Of a stretch of 64,000 nt of DNA, positions 6,258-14,811 are shown piece by piece. The translations under genes were made by a program, and so were the position numbers. Source of the DNA: Halobacillus_B rhizosphaerae (GTDB lineage Bacteria > Bacillota > Bacilli > Bacillales > Halobacillaceae); NCBI RefSeq assembly GCF_046719735.1, contig NZ_JAUTWQ010000024.1, positions 1 to 64,000 of the forward strand, in the 5' to 3' direction. The notes under the pieces are model-generated. The model made no database searches. It worked only from the letters and a program-made list of their open reading frames with translations, and had not been told where the DNA came from. Every line of letters begins with the position of its first letter. Position 1 is the first letter of the stretch.

Positions 6258-7492
6258 ATGGCAAGTTACCAAAGGCGTGGAGATAATTCCTTTTTATTGG
6301 TAGTGGAAGTTGGTTATGATGCCAACGGGAAAAGAAAAAAGAGAACTAAAACTATTAGGATCACCGATAAAGCCTTACTAAAAACTAATCGAAAACTCGA
6401 AAACTATTTACAAAAAGAATTGGCGAAGTTCCAGATTGAAGTAGAAGCTGGAGAATATATAGCTCCCGAAAAAATATACTTAGTGATTTCGTATTGGAAT
6501 GGCATGATCGTTATGCTACTAAGGAACTCTCCCCCACTGTCGTTAAAAATTACATGAGCAGCTTAAGGAATCACAAATTGCCTGTTTTCGGGCCAAAAAG
6601 AATTGGAGACATTAAGACCATTCAAATCATTAGATTCCTAGATGATAAAAGTACAGGAGAAACCGAGCGTAAAGACGGACAGCCAGATAATTTATCTGAT
6701 GATACAATTCGGAAGTTCTATGATGCTTTATGTAATATCTTCGCCAGAGCCTATGAATGGAAAATAATTAAAGATAATCCGATGGATGGAATTAAAAAAC
6801 CCTCAGTACAAAGAATAGAAATGCAATATTATAGTAGTGATGATCTCGGAGATGTAATTGAAGCACTTAATAAAGAGCCTCTTATGTGGAGAATTTATTA
6901 CTTAGGGGCTCATTTTGGTGGATTTAGAAGAGGTGAGCTCACTGCGCTAGAATGGTGTCATATTAACTTCGATACTAATGAAATTCAAGTGGTTAATAAC
7001 ATTGTAGGAACCCAAAAGGGAAAGCCTATAATCAAGGATCCGAAAACAAAATCCTCAAAAGCTTCTGTAGTTATGCCAGAATGGTATATGCAACTTTTAA
7101 AAAATTATCACAAACAATGGAAGATAGAAAAAATGAAGATGATGGAATTTTGGGAGGGTGAAGATCACGAGTACCTTTTTCACCATGGCACAGGAAAAGC
7201 TTTGTATTTTACAACCCCTACTACTAAGTGGAAGCGCATAATTAAGAAGTACAATTTAAAGATAATTAGATTACATGATTTACGTCACTCTATGGTTGCT
7301 TTGTTAATGGAAGAAGATGACGTGAACTTACCTGCTATTCAGAGAAGAGCAAGGCATTCTAGCTCTAAAATCACTTCAGATATCTACGGACATATATCTA
7401 AAAAGAGAGCAAAGCAAACAGCAAGTCAATTCGATAAATATGCCCCTTCTGATAAATTCGTCAACAAATCGTCAACAACAAGAAAAATATAG
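6258..7492 (+). pseudogene. Frameshifted phage/ICE-type site-specific integrase
   Basis: A Tn916/phage-type tyrosine integrase split into two frames. The first part begins at ATG 6258 (AGGAGGTG upstream) with the N-terminal arm-binding domain (ASYQRRGDNSFLL..GYDANGKRKKRTKTI) and runs to EAGEYIAPEK. The second frame continues DFVLEWHDRYATKELSPTVVKNY to the C-terminus. The shift falls at the A-run near 6469-6474; one extra A would restore about 410 codons. Catalytic residues in the second part are intact (FRRGEL, HDLRH, RRARH, DIYGH). It is an inactivated gene, a sequencing error in the homopolymer, or less likely a slippage site. It ends 57 bases before tRNA-Ala, the usual place for an integrase beside its attachment site. 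Confidence 0.82.
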
Positions 7493-7519
7493 ATTCTTAT
7501 ACATTTCATAGACATAAGA

Positions 7520-7544
7520 AAAACCCTTGCAGCGCAAGGGTTTT
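7520..7544. terminator. Bidirectional terminator between integrase and tRNA-Ala
   Basis: AAAACCCTTGC and GCAAGGGTTTT arms with a short loop, giving T-runs on both strands; it can serve the integrase (+) and the tRNA transcript (-). Confidence 0.75.
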
Positions 7545-7549
7545 ATTAG

Positions 7550-7622
7550 TGGAGCATAGCGGGCTCGAACCGCTGACCTCTACACTGCCAGTGTAGCGCT
7601 CTCCCAGCTGAGCTAATGCCCC
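7550..7622 (-). tRNA. tRNA-Ala (anticodon GGC)
   Basis: A 73-base cloverleaf on the minus strand: acceptor GGGGCAT/ATGCTCC, D arm GCTCAGCTGGGAGAGC, anticodon stem CTACA/TGTAG with loop CTGGCAG (anticodon GGC), T arm AGCGG-TTCGAGC-CCGCT, discriminator A. CCA is not encoded. Its 3' end faces the integrase, so this tRNA is the likely integration site of the island on the left. Confidence 0.95.
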
Positions 7623-7718
7623 GTATGTAATTAGTTGCGACAAAAATGATTATACCGCCCTTTTTTTTCAATTGCAAGACTTCTAATCTCTTTTTTTATC
7701 ACTAATTAAATTACTCAT

Positions 7719-7757
7719 AGGATTCTCCTGCCTCACTTAATCAGGAGAATCCTTTTT
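7719..7757. terminator. Strong inverted repeat after the PLD-like gene
   Basis: Perfect 12-base arms AGGATTCTCCTG and CAGGAGAATCCT around an 11-base loop. The T-run is on the plus-strand side (7753-7757), whereas the neighbouring gene is on minus, so its termination direction is uncertain. Confidence 0.55.
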
Positions 7758-8348
7758 CTATGCTGTTTTTTCTTCAGGTTCTACTGAAACATTGCTGAAC
7801 CGTGCGTTGTCGTTCCACATTTTATCAAACTGCTTCGTCCAGTCCTCGGCCATTTCTTTATCCTTAATGACCAGCATTACTTCATCGTTCTTCTCTTCTG
7901 CTGTGTAAGTAAAATTATAGGATCCTGAAGTCGTGGTGCGTTTATCTGAAATCGTGATCTTTAAATGCATAAGTCCATCATGTTCGTTCACCTTCACGGG
8001 TACTCCTGCCTGCACGAGTCTCTCCACATTTTCTTTCTGTCTTTCAATGTCTTTGGTCTGATTTTTATCGGTAATTACCCGTACGTTCACGCCTCGTTTG
8101 GTGGCTTTGCACATATGGGTAACGATGTCCTTTTCCGTCAAGGTAAAGATGGCTACATCCAGGGTATGCTTGGATTTGTCGATTACCTCAATAAGTTTCT
8201 GTTTCGGAGATTGATCTGACCTGGAGAAAAAGTATTTGATTTTATTGGGTTCTAAAATGACCGTCTTTTCTTTTTTAGACATGAGGTAGACTGTGTAGGT
8301 GATTGAGCCGATGATCAGTGTCGCAGCACCGCCTGATAACAAGTCCAT
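7758..8348 (-). CDS. Membrane-anchored phospholipase D-like (HKD) protein
   Basis: A 196-residue protein with one N-terminal transmembrane segment (about 8-23) and one PLD-family domain. The HKD motif is intact: His128-x-Lys130-x4-Asp135, followed by SGSYNFT. Single-HKD proteins of this size usually act as dimers and include Nuc-type nucleases and phospholipases; the substrate is unknown. ATG at 8348 follows AAGGGGGAG. It is a single gene between the tRNA and the PadR operon, on the opposite strand to the latter. The anchor would leave the catalytic domain at the membrane, and its side is not certain. Confidence 0.85.
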   Translation of the reverse strand: MDLLSGGAATLIIGSITYTVYLMSKKEKTVILEPNKIKYFFSRSDQSPKQKLIEVIDKSKHTLDVAIFTLTEKDIVTHMCKATKRGVNVRVITDKNQTKDIERQKENVERLVQAGVPVKVNEHDGLMHLKITISDKRTTTSGSYNFTYTAEEKNDEVMLVIKDKEMAEDWTKQFDKMWNDNARFSNVSVEPEEKTA

Positions 8349-8472
8349 CTGTACTCCCCCTTCTGAATAATTAACTATATGCCTGTTACATTTTGTCCTA
8401 TTCTTTCATTTATCTAAAAGAATGCATTCACCACCCAATATGTCGTTATATACAATAGTGTGCGTCATACAG

Positions 8473-8478
8473 TATAAT
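8473..8478 (+). promoter_or_regulatory. -10 element of the padR operon
   Basis: A consensus TATAAT lies 20 bases upstream of the padR start, but no good -35 is visible at 16-18 bases, which fits a regulated promoter. PadR proteins often repress their own operon. Confidence 0.45.
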
Positions 8479-8497
8479 AAAACTAGGAGTTGATGTG

Positions 8498-8860
8498 ATG
8501 AGCGACGTAAATGAACTTGTCGATAAATTGCTGCAAGAGCTGCGGCGGGGCACGATAACGATCGGGGTCTTAAGCCAGCTTTATGAACCGCATTACGGGT
8601 ATTCCCTGGTTACTACTTTAAAAGATAAAGGGATCGAAGTGGAACCTGGTACCCTATATCCCTTGCTTCGCAGACTTGAAAAACAAGGGCTGCTCAAGAG
8701 CCAGTGGGACACAAATGAAGCACGGCCACGGAAATATTATTTGTTAAGTTCTACAGGAAAAACAGTATACAACCAGCTTTGTATCGAATGGCGGAAGATC
8801 GCCCGTAGTATGGAAGAATTAATCGAACCAAAGGAGGATCCATCAGATGGAGATGATTGA
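8498..8860 (+). CDS. PadR-family transcriptional regulator
   Basis: A 120-residue winged-helix regulator of the PadR family. The core pattern YGYSLVTTLKDKG, then VEPGTLYPLLRRLEKQGLL, then RPRKYYLLSSTGK is diagnostic. I chose ATG at 8498, eight bases after AGGAG, over the GTG one codon earlier. The gene overlaps the next (HAAS-domain) gene by 14 bases, the common PadR-HAAS arrangement in Firmicutes, in which the regulator controls the downstream membrane protein genes. Confidence 0.9.
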   Translation: MSDVNELVDKLLQELRRGTITIGVLSQLYEPHYGYSLVTTLKDKGIEVEPGTLYPLLRRLEKQGLLKSQWDTNEARPRKYYLLSSTGKTVYNQLCIEWRKIARSMEELIEPKEDPSDGDD

Positions 8861-9842
8861 ACGCTATATTTATGCAGTCACTCAGCGACTTCCGAAAAAT
8901 CAGCGGGAAGACATTGCTGAGGAATTACGGGGATTAATTGAAGATATGCTCACAGAGAGAACGGACGGCTGGGAATGGACGGAGGCTGATGTAGAAGGTG
9001 TACTGTTTGAGCTTGGAAATCCAAATGAATTGGCAATCAAATATGGAGCTCCTGGAAATTATCTAATTAGTCCGGAGCTATTTTATTCTTATCGATGGAT
9101 CTTAAAGATTGTGCTTATTTCTATGGCAGTCTCAATGACAGTCGTGTGGATCGTGAAAACCATGTTGGATCCTCACGATATCATCGGTCAGTTCATTGAT
9201 TATATTTTTTTATTAATTTCAACAGGAGCTCAACTATTTGCCTGGGTAACGATCGGATTTGCCATTGCTGAATATACAGGGGCACTGCCAGAGGAAGTTA
9301 AAAAGGGCAGAAAGACAAATTGGAAACCATCTTCTCTCCCGCCTCTGCCCGATCGGAAAAGAAAAATTAAAAAGGGAGATGCCATTGCCGGAATTATTTT
9401 TTCTGTGGCGGTCCTTGTATTTGTCAGTAATTCAAATCATTTTCTAAGTCTACCTATTTCCCAAGAAGAGGATTCCATGGCCTTTATCCCCTTCTTTCAA
9501 ACAGATGGCTTTCCAGGGTTTCTTCCAGTCATTTATTTTCTCTTGGGAATGGTCATTCTAAAAGATGCGATTAAATTAATGCAGAAAAACTGGACGAAAA
9601 AAATCGCCCTGTGGACACTATTCATAAATGGACTAACCTTAGTAGTTGTTCTGTTCCTTTTGCATTGGAACCCTGATTTCATGGTCCAGTTAAGTCATTA
9701 CAAAGATATAGACGTGCAGAGTGAAACCTACGCTAAAATACAGAGCATCTGGGAAAATTGTAAGAAATGGGCGTTGATCGGTTTTGTCCTGACACTGCTC
9801 ATTGATACAGCGATTGCCTTTTATCACACCTACAAAAAATAG
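8847..9842 (+). CDS. HAAS-domain membrane protein
   Basis: A 331-residue protein. Residues 1-75 form a HAAS-type helical signalling domain (IERYIYAVTQRLPKNQREDIAEELRGLIEDML..ELGNPNELAIKYG). After it come about six to seven hydrophobic segments (around 85-105, 118-142, 180-195, 224-240, 254-272 and 305-325). These proteins pair with PadR regulators and are thought to sense or regulate at the membrane, with no known enzymatic activity. ATG at 8847 has AAAGGAGG upstream, inside the padR 3' end. The next genes follow after a hairpin at 9854-9884. Confidence 0.8.
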   Translation: MEMIERYIYAVTQRLPKNQREDIAEELRGLIEDMLTERTDGWEWTEADVEGVLFELGNPNELAIKYGAPGNYLISPELFYSYRWILKIVLISMAVSMTVVWIVKTMLDPHDIIGQFIDYIFLLISTGAQLFAWVTIGFAIAEYTGALPEEVKKGRKTNWKPSSLPPLPDRKRKIKKGDAIAGIIFSVAVLVFVSNSNHFLSLPISQEEDSMAFIPFFQTDGFPGFLPVIYFLLGMVILKDAIKLMQKNWTKKIALWTLFINGLTLVVVLFLLHWNPDFMVQLSHYKDIDVQSETYAKIQSIWENCKKWALIGFVLTLLIDTAIAFYHTYKK

Positions 9843-9853
9843 TATTCTCTTTC

Positions 9854-9884
9854 CCTTCCGGCGTGACTCTGGAAGGATTTTTTT
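9854..9884 (+). terminator. Terminator after HAAS gene
   Basis: CCTTCC and GGAAGG arms around an 11-base loop, then ATTTTTTTT. A short stem with a good T-run, so it may be partial and allow read-through to 9962. Confidence 0.6.
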
Positions 9885-9961
9885 TGAAGGTGATCCTAAT
9901 TGAAACTTTCTGCATGGCGTAACCGTAAATGAAGACAAATCAGAGGAAAGGAGCGAGGGCG

Positions 9962-10387
9962 GTGAAGTATGCTTCAAAGAGAGACTTGTGGATTACGCTG
10001 GTGATTTGGTTAGGTATACTGTCTACGTCTTATGGCGGGGTGCATGCTCTCTTTTTTACGAATCCAGGACAGCTGGAAGGATTCATTTTAATGCTATTAA
10101 TCGCCGGAATTCCAGGGATTCTTCTGTGGGTGTGGAATTCTACTTACTACCTTTTAACCGAGAAGCATATCATCATTCGCTCCGGCCCTTTTCGAAAGAC
10201 CATTGACCTGGAGAATGTTAAGGCAGCTAAAAGGACACGAACGCCCATGTCCAGTCCGGCTCTTTCTTTACAACGGATTGAAATTTTACTCACAAACTAT
10301 GGGATGGCAATCATGTCTCCAAGACACCGAGAAGATTTTCTAAAGCAATTGGATGATTACTGCCCTGATGCAAATATTGAAAAATGA
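9962..10387 (+). CDS. PH-domain-like small membrane protein
   Basis: A 141-residue protein with two transmembrane segments (about 10-30 and 38-58), followed by a bacterial PH-like domain (YYLLTEKHIIIRSGPFRKTIDLENVKAAKRTRTPMSSPALSLQRIEI). It resembles the YyaB-like bPH family, which has no known reaction. The GTG start at 9962 fits the GAGGAAAGGAG about eight bases upstream; an upstream in-frame ATG at 9929 has no such site. It is followed after 19 bases by the alpha/beta hydrolase gene, probably co-transcribed. Confidence 0.78.
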   Translation: MKYASKRDLWITLVIWLGILSTSYGGVHALFFTNPGQLEGFILMLLIAGIPGILLWVWNSTYYLLTEKHIIIRSGPFRKTIDLENVKAAKRTRTPMSSPALSLQRIEILLTNYGMAIMSPRHREDFLKQLDDYCPDANIEK

Positions 10388-10406
10388 ATAGAAAGGAGAG
10401 GTGACA

Positions 10407-11243
10407 TTGCGCCGCTATGTGTTAAATCATAAGGAAATGTCCGTCCAAGTAACGGAATGGGGAAGCGCGAATACTCCCGTTGTTTTCTGCCTACACGGGC
10501 TGGGCAGTACAGGACTTAGTTTCATAGAAATCGCTGAAAAACTGAAAGATAAGTATCGTTTAATCTCCATCGATGCTCCTGGTCACGGAAATACTCCTCC
10601 CTTCAACTCTTCAGTCAGTTATGAACTGCCGCACATGGCCGTCTGGCTTGATAAGCTGTTCGATCTTCTGAAAATAGAAGATTTCTATTTTCTCTCTCAC
10701 TCTTGGGGTAGCTTCGCGGCATTGTATTATTTAGTCCTCTTCCCCAACCGGGTTAAGGGTTCATTGCTGATCGATGGCGGCTATCAGACAAAGCATCGAA
10801 TGACGAAGACACTGGAGGAAGAAATCGCTCATTACGAACAAGATTTTAATGAATATAGGTTTGCAGCTTGGCAGGAATTTTTAGCAGCAGAGCAAGCTGT
10901 TTACACAAGGTGGTCTCCTCTTCTTGAAAAAGCAGTGAGAGATCTTGGCCGTGAAAAAAATGGGGGAATTATCTGGCACGCCTCTGGAGAAACGGCTAAA
11001 CATATTATCCTAGCCATGCACAAGCACGAAACCGCAGACATCTACTCGCTGCTTCAGAAGAAGAATATCCTTCTCCTTACCCCGAAAAATGAGAACTCTT
11101 ATTACCAAGAAACCCGGCAGAGGTTCGTGGAACAAACCGGTGCAGAAATGAGAACTGTACCGCATACTACCCACCTTCTTCATTGGGACAAGCCGGCATT
11201 GGTCGCAGAGACGGTTATTGAACTATGGCCTGTGAATCCTTAG
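10407..11243 (+). CDS. Alpha/beta-fold hydrolase
   Basis: A cytoplasmic hydrolase of about 278 residues. Visible features are the oxyanion-hole HGLGSTG, the DAPGHG turn, the nucleophile elbow SHSWGS and a C-terminal catalytic His in HTTHLLHWDKP. The substrate is unknown. TTG at 10407 is about eight bases after AAAGGAG; the GTG two codons earlier overlaps that site. It probably belongs to the operon with the PH-like gene. No clear terminator follows. Confidence 0.83.
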   Translation: MRRYVLNHKEMSVQVTEWGSANTPVVFCLHGLGSTGLSFIEIAEKLKDKYRLISIDAPGHGNTPPFNSSVSYELPHMAVWLDKLFDLLKIEDFYFLSHSWGSFAALYYLVLFPNRVKGSLLIDGGYQTKHRMTKTLEEEIAHYEQDFNEYRFAAWQEFLAAEQAVYTRWSPLLEKAVRDLGREKNGGIIWHASGETAKHIILAMHKHETADIYSLLQKKNILLLTPKNENSYYQETRQRFVEQTGAEMRTVPHTTHLLHWDKPALVAETVIELWPVNP

Positions 11244-11557
11244 AGGTCTCTAATAAAAGGAAATCTAATTAGTGTTCTGCGCACTGCAAAATTGAATAGG
11301 TAAGATCTTTTTATTTTTCGTATAAAAGTCCTCTATAAATAGAATTCACCACCACTTTAGACCTACCAACCCCCCAATGATGATAGCGCTTTCTTAAAAC
11401 TTTTGATTCATTATTAGTAAGTAACCACAGATAGCAAACTAGTAATGGCTATTTCCAGCGTAGTCATGAAGTTGCAGAATCTATCAACTGAATGTATAAT
11501 TTTTAACGTGTTTGTAATATACATAAAATTCAAATTTTTCAAGGAGGTTGCTTTTAC
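11244..11557 (+). promoter_or_regulatory. Intergenic region upstream of oppA-like gene
   Basis: A 314-base AT-rich stretch without a convincing ORF or strong hairpin. It must hold the promoter of the following gene. The only clear element is the ribosome binding site AAGGAGG at 11540-11546, 11 bases before the ATG. Confidence 0.5.
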
Positions 11558-13222
11558 ATGAAAAAAACTAATGGGCTGTTATTAGTTTTTACCCTGATGA
11601 TGAGTTTGTTTCTTGCGGCTTGCTCAGGAAGCAGTGACTCAGATACGAGTTCATCTGAAAATGAAGGAAATGATTCCTCAGGAAGCGCAGAACAAGTGCT
11701 GCACCTGACAGAAGGAGCCGAGATTCCGACTATGGATTCTTCCTTAACCATTGATGCTCTGGCGGCACAATGGTTAGGTTCTACAAAAGACGGTCTTTAT
11801 CGCCTGGGGAAAGATGGGGAGACAGAACCAGGAATTGCTAAGAATCATGATGTAAGCGATGATGGTTTGACTTGGACCTTCCATTTACGTGACGATGCTA
11901 AGTGGTCCAACGGGGATCCAGTTACGGCAAAAGATTTTGTGTTCGCCTGGCAGCGTGCGATTGATCCAGACACCGGTTCTGAATATGGTCCTTATATGAT
12001 GGACGGCGTGATTAAGAATGCAGAAGAAGTTTCCAAAGGAGATATGCCTGTTGATAAATTGGGAGTGAAAGCGGTGGATGACTATACGTTCGAAGTCACT
12101 CTTAAGAAGCCGATTCCTTATTTTGAATCCATGACTGCTTTTGGCACCTTCCTTCCGCTTAATGAGAAATTTGTAAAAGATAAAGGCGACCAATATGCAA
12201 TGGAAGCAGACGGACTGCTCTCCAATGGCCCTTTTATTATGAAGGAATGGAATCATGGAGAAGGTTGGACACTTGAGAAAAACCCTGATTACTGGGATGC
12301 AGACAAAGTCAAACTCGATAAGATCACGGTTAAAGTAGTCAAGGATACCGCTTCTGCCGTTAATCTTTATGAAACAGATGCGGTCGACCGAGTGGGCTTG
12401 TCCTCTGAGTTTGTGGACGAATATCGTTCTTCGGATGAATTTAAAGTTGAAGAAGAACCGACCGTTTTCTTCTTAAAAATGAATCAAAACAGCAAGGTCC
12501 TTTCCAATCTTAACGCCCGAAAAGCGATTCAAATGGTAGTGGACCGTGAGAGCATGGCCAATGTTATTTTAAACAATGGTTCTATTGCCGCTAATGGATA
12601 TATGCCGCAGAATTTCGTTAAACATCCTGAATCCGGAGAAGACTTCCGTAAAATCAACGGCGATCTTGTTCAATCAGACGTTGATAAAGCTAAGGAACTA
12701 TGGAATAAAGCCAAGAAAGAACTTGGCATTGAGAAAGCTGATTTGAGATACCTCGGCGGTGATACTGAAGTCGCTAAGAACCTAGATGCTTACATTAAAG
12801 ATCAGCTGGAGCAGCTTGATGGATTAACTGTTAAAGTAGAAAGTGTGCCATTTAAAGTCCGCTTGAAGCGGGATGAAGAAATGGATTATGATATTGAAAA
12901 CTATGGTTGGGGCCCTGACTATATTGACCCTAACACCTTCCTGAACCTTTGGGTTACGGATGGAGGAAACAATAAAACCGGCTATTCAAGTAAGGAGTAT
13001 GATGCGCTTATCAAGAAAGCTGGAGATGAGCTTGCTCAAAAACCAGTAGAACGATTTGAGGCCTTCTTAAAAGCAGAGAAAATGCTTGTCCAGGAAGATG
13101 CCGTCATCGCACCTCTTTATCAAAGAGCTAAGGCCCAGTTATGGAAGCCTTACGTGAAGAACGTGACTGCTAATCCAATGGGACCTGACTACACCTATAA
13201 ATATGCTTATATTGAAAAGTAA
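11558..13222 (+). CDS. oppA: Oligopeptide-binding lipoprotein (OppA-type)
   Basis: A 554-residue extracellular solute-binding protein family 5 lipoprotein. The signal peptide ends in LAAC with the lipidated Cys22, followed by a Ser/Asp/Glu-rich linker. The SBP5 pattern is clear: DGLTWTFHLRDDAKWSNGDPVTAKDFVFAWQRAIDP, and later DIENYGWGPDYIDPNTFL. It would deliver oligopeptides to an Opp-type ABC permease. No permease or ATPase genes accompany it, so it is an orphan binding protein relying on a transporter encoded elsewhere. The acidic linker fits a salt-adapted surface protein. It ends at a strong terminator. Confidence 0.9.
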   Translation: MKKTNGLLLVFTLMMSLFLAACSGSSDSDTSSSENEGNDSSGSAEQVLHLTEGAEIPTMDSSLTIDALAAQWLGSTKDGLYRLGKDGETEPGIAKNHDVSDDGLTWTFHLRDDAKWSNGDPVTAKDFVFAWQRAIDPDTGSEYGPYMMDGVIKNAEEVSKGDMPVDKLGVKAVDDYTFEVTLKKPIPYFESMTAFGTFLPLNEKFVKDKGDQYAMEADGLLSNGPFIMKEWNHGEGWTLEKNPDYWDADKVKLDKITVKVVKDTASAVNLYETDAVDRVGLSSEFVDEYRSSDEFKVEEEPTVFFLKMNQNSKVLSNLNARKAIQMVVDRESMANVILNNGSIAANGYMPQNFVKHPESGEDFRKINGDLVQSDVDKAKELWNKAKKELGIEKADLRYLGGDTEVAKNLDAYIKDQLEQLDGLTVKVESVPFKVRLKRDEEMDYDIENYGWGPDYIDPNTFLNLWVTDGGNNKTGYSSKEYDALIKKAGDELAQKPVERFEAFLKAEKMLVQEDAVIAPLYQRAKAQLWKPYVKNVTANPMGPDYTYKYAYIEK

Positions 13223-13230
13223 TATAACGA

Positions 13231-13266
13231 GGATCACCTTCTCTTAGGAGCGGGTGATCCTTTTTT
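13231..13266 (+). terminator. Terminator of oppA-like gene
   Basis: GGATCACC and GGTGATCC arms followed by TTTTTT. Confidence 0.85.
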
Positions 13267-13361
13267 ATGCGCCTTAGGCGGTGACGGACTTTTTAGCTGC
13301 GACTTCCTCTTGTTGACCACGATGACTCAAATTTCACTTTGGCTATCCAATTCGATCGCAT

Positions 13362-13393
13362 AAAAAAAAGCCGACTCTCACTGGAGTCAGCTT
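13362..13393 (-). terminator. Terminator of the trp operon
   Basis: On minus, AGCTGACTC and GAGTCGGCT arms followed by eight T residues, starting at the trpG stop codon. Confidence 0.85.
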
Positions 13394-13974
13394 TAAATCA
13401 AGGCTTTAATTCGTTCTTCTATTAGATTTTTCAATAGCTGCTTGCCATCATTGGTTCCAATGGATTCCGGGTGAAATTGAACGCCTTCAATCGGATACTC
13501 TAAATGGCGGATGCCCATAATTTCTCCTTCAACTGTGGCAGCTGTCACTTCAAAGCATTCCGGCAATCCTTTTAACGTCACAATAAGTGAATGGTAGCGC
13601 ATAGCCTCCATTGGGTTATTCAGTCCATGATAAATGCCGAGTCCATCATGGAAAATCTGCGAGGACTTGCCGTGCATCAGCTTATCCGCTCGGACGACAT
13701 TGCCGCCAAAGCTTTGAGCAATTGCCTGATGACCGAGGCACACGCCGAAAATCGGGATCTTGTCTTTATAATGCTGAATAACATCCATGGTGATCCCTGT
13801 TTCATCTGGAGAACAGGGCCCTGGAGATAAAAAGATCAGATCCGGGCGTACCTCATCAATGTCCTGGAAGGTAACTTCATCATTTCTCCGAACGAGTACT
13901 TCTTCCCCAAACTCGCCTAAATATTGAACAAGGTTGTAGGTGAAAGAGTCGTAGTGATCAATCATATAAATCAA
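13393..13974 (-). CDS. trpG: Anthranilate/aminodeoxychorismate synthase glutamine amidotransferase
   Basis: A 193-residue class I glutamine amidotransferase that supplies ammonia to TrpE (and possibly PabB). The catalytic Cys lies in FGVCLGHQAIAQ and the His-Glu pair in VQFHPESIGT; the N-terminal MIYMIDHYDSFTYNLVQYLG is typical of TrpG/PabA. It is the last gene of the trp operon, 36 bases after trpA. In B. subtilis the shared amidotransferase gene (pabA) is in the folate operon, so having it here completes the pathway locally; dual use with PabB cannot be excluded. Confidence 0.9.
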   Translation of the reverse strand: MIYMIDHYDSFTYNLVQYLGEFGEEVLVRRNDEVTFQDIDEVRPDLIFLSPGPCSPDETGITMDVIQHYKDKIPIFGVCLGHQAIAQSFGGNVVRADKLMHGKSSQIFHDGLGIYHGLNNPMEAMRYHSLIVTLKGLPECFEVTAATVEGEIMGIRHLEYPIEGVQFHPESIGTNDGKQLLKNLIEERIKALI

Positions 13975-14010
13975 CTCTACTCAGCTCCTCTATGGCTCTG
14001 CTTAATATTT

Positions 14011-14811
14011 TTACATTTTCACAAGTTCATTGATTTCCTCACTGAATTTCTGTAATGCCGCCTGTGGATTAGAACTTAACTCGTCTAATTTATCTTCTAT
14101 AAGACGGATAATCTTACTTCCTATTATAACTCCATCGGCATATTCCCGCACTAATTTTACGTGCTCATTCGTTGAAATTCCGAATCCTACCGCTACAGGA
14201 ACAGGACTGAATTCTTTCACCTTTTCAATGAATGATAGAGCTTCCTTAGACATTTCATTTCTCTCGCCTGTGACTCCAAGCGTGGAAACACAATAAAGAA
14301 AGCCTTTTGCATGCTCGGCGATCTGTTTAATCCGTTGATCTGAATTAGGAGCAACAAGAGAAATATATTCCACGTCATTGGCTGCTGCCTGTTCTCGGAA
14401 TTCCCCACTTTCTTCAAAAGGAAGATCAGGAACGAGAACTCCTTCGACTCCATTCTCGGCTAACAATTCAAAGAATTCATCATGACCTACTTGAAGAACA
14501 GGATTATAGTAAGTGAAAATAACCACCGGGATCTCTACTCCAGCTTCACGAAGTCTCGGCACTAACTTAATCGCTTCACGCAAAGACATTCCTGCCTTAA
14601 GCGCGCGCTTAGCTGCCCGCTGTATCGTCGGTCCGTCTGCCAAAGGATCTGAATAGGGAACACCGAGCTCAAGGACATCCGCTCCCGCTTCCTGCAAGCG
14701 AAGAGCAAATTCAATCGTTAGTTCAGGGGTTGGATCTCCTGCAATCACGAAAGGAATAAATAAATCTTCTGTTTTGGTTAATTTTCCTTGGAAAGATGTT
14801 TTAGTCAGCAT
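14011..14811 (-). CDS. trpA: Tryptophan synthase alpha chain
   Basis: A 266-residue TIM-barrel enzyme that releases indole from indole-3-glycerol phosphate. It has the conserved DVLELGVPYSDPLADGPTIQ (catalytic Glu and Asp) and the phosphate-binding GFGIST and GVIIGS loops. ATG at 14811 has AGGAGG six to seven bases upstream, inside the end of trpB, and the genes overlap by 11 bases, suggesting translational coupling. An in-frame ATG a few codons earlier overlaps the ribosome binding site. Confidence 0.95.
   Translation of the reverse strand: MLTKTSFQGKLTKTEDLFIPFVIAGDPTPELTIEFALRLQEAGADVLELGVPYSDPLADGPTIQRAAKRALKAGMSLREAIKLVPRLREAGVEIPVVIFTYYNPVLQVGHDEFFELLAENGVEGVLVPDLPFEESGEFREQAAANDVEYISLVAPNSDQRIKQIAEHAKGFLYCVSTLGVTGERNEMSKEALSFIEKVKEFSPVPVAVGFGISTNEHVKLVREYADGVIIGSKIIRLIEDKLDELSSNPQAALQKFSEEINELVKM

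Noticed and set aside
6465..6500. Programmed frameshift in the integrase
   Set aside because: The A-run could slip, but there is no stimulatory structure visible and the neighbour is also mutated; a mutation or sequencing error is simpler.
7719..7757. Attachment-site duplicate of tRNA-Ala
   Set aside because: The inverted repeat shares no sequence with the tRNA 3' end.
9690..9977. 95-codon minus-strand open frame
   Set aside because: It lies over the HAAS gene 3' end and terminator and has no family resemblance.
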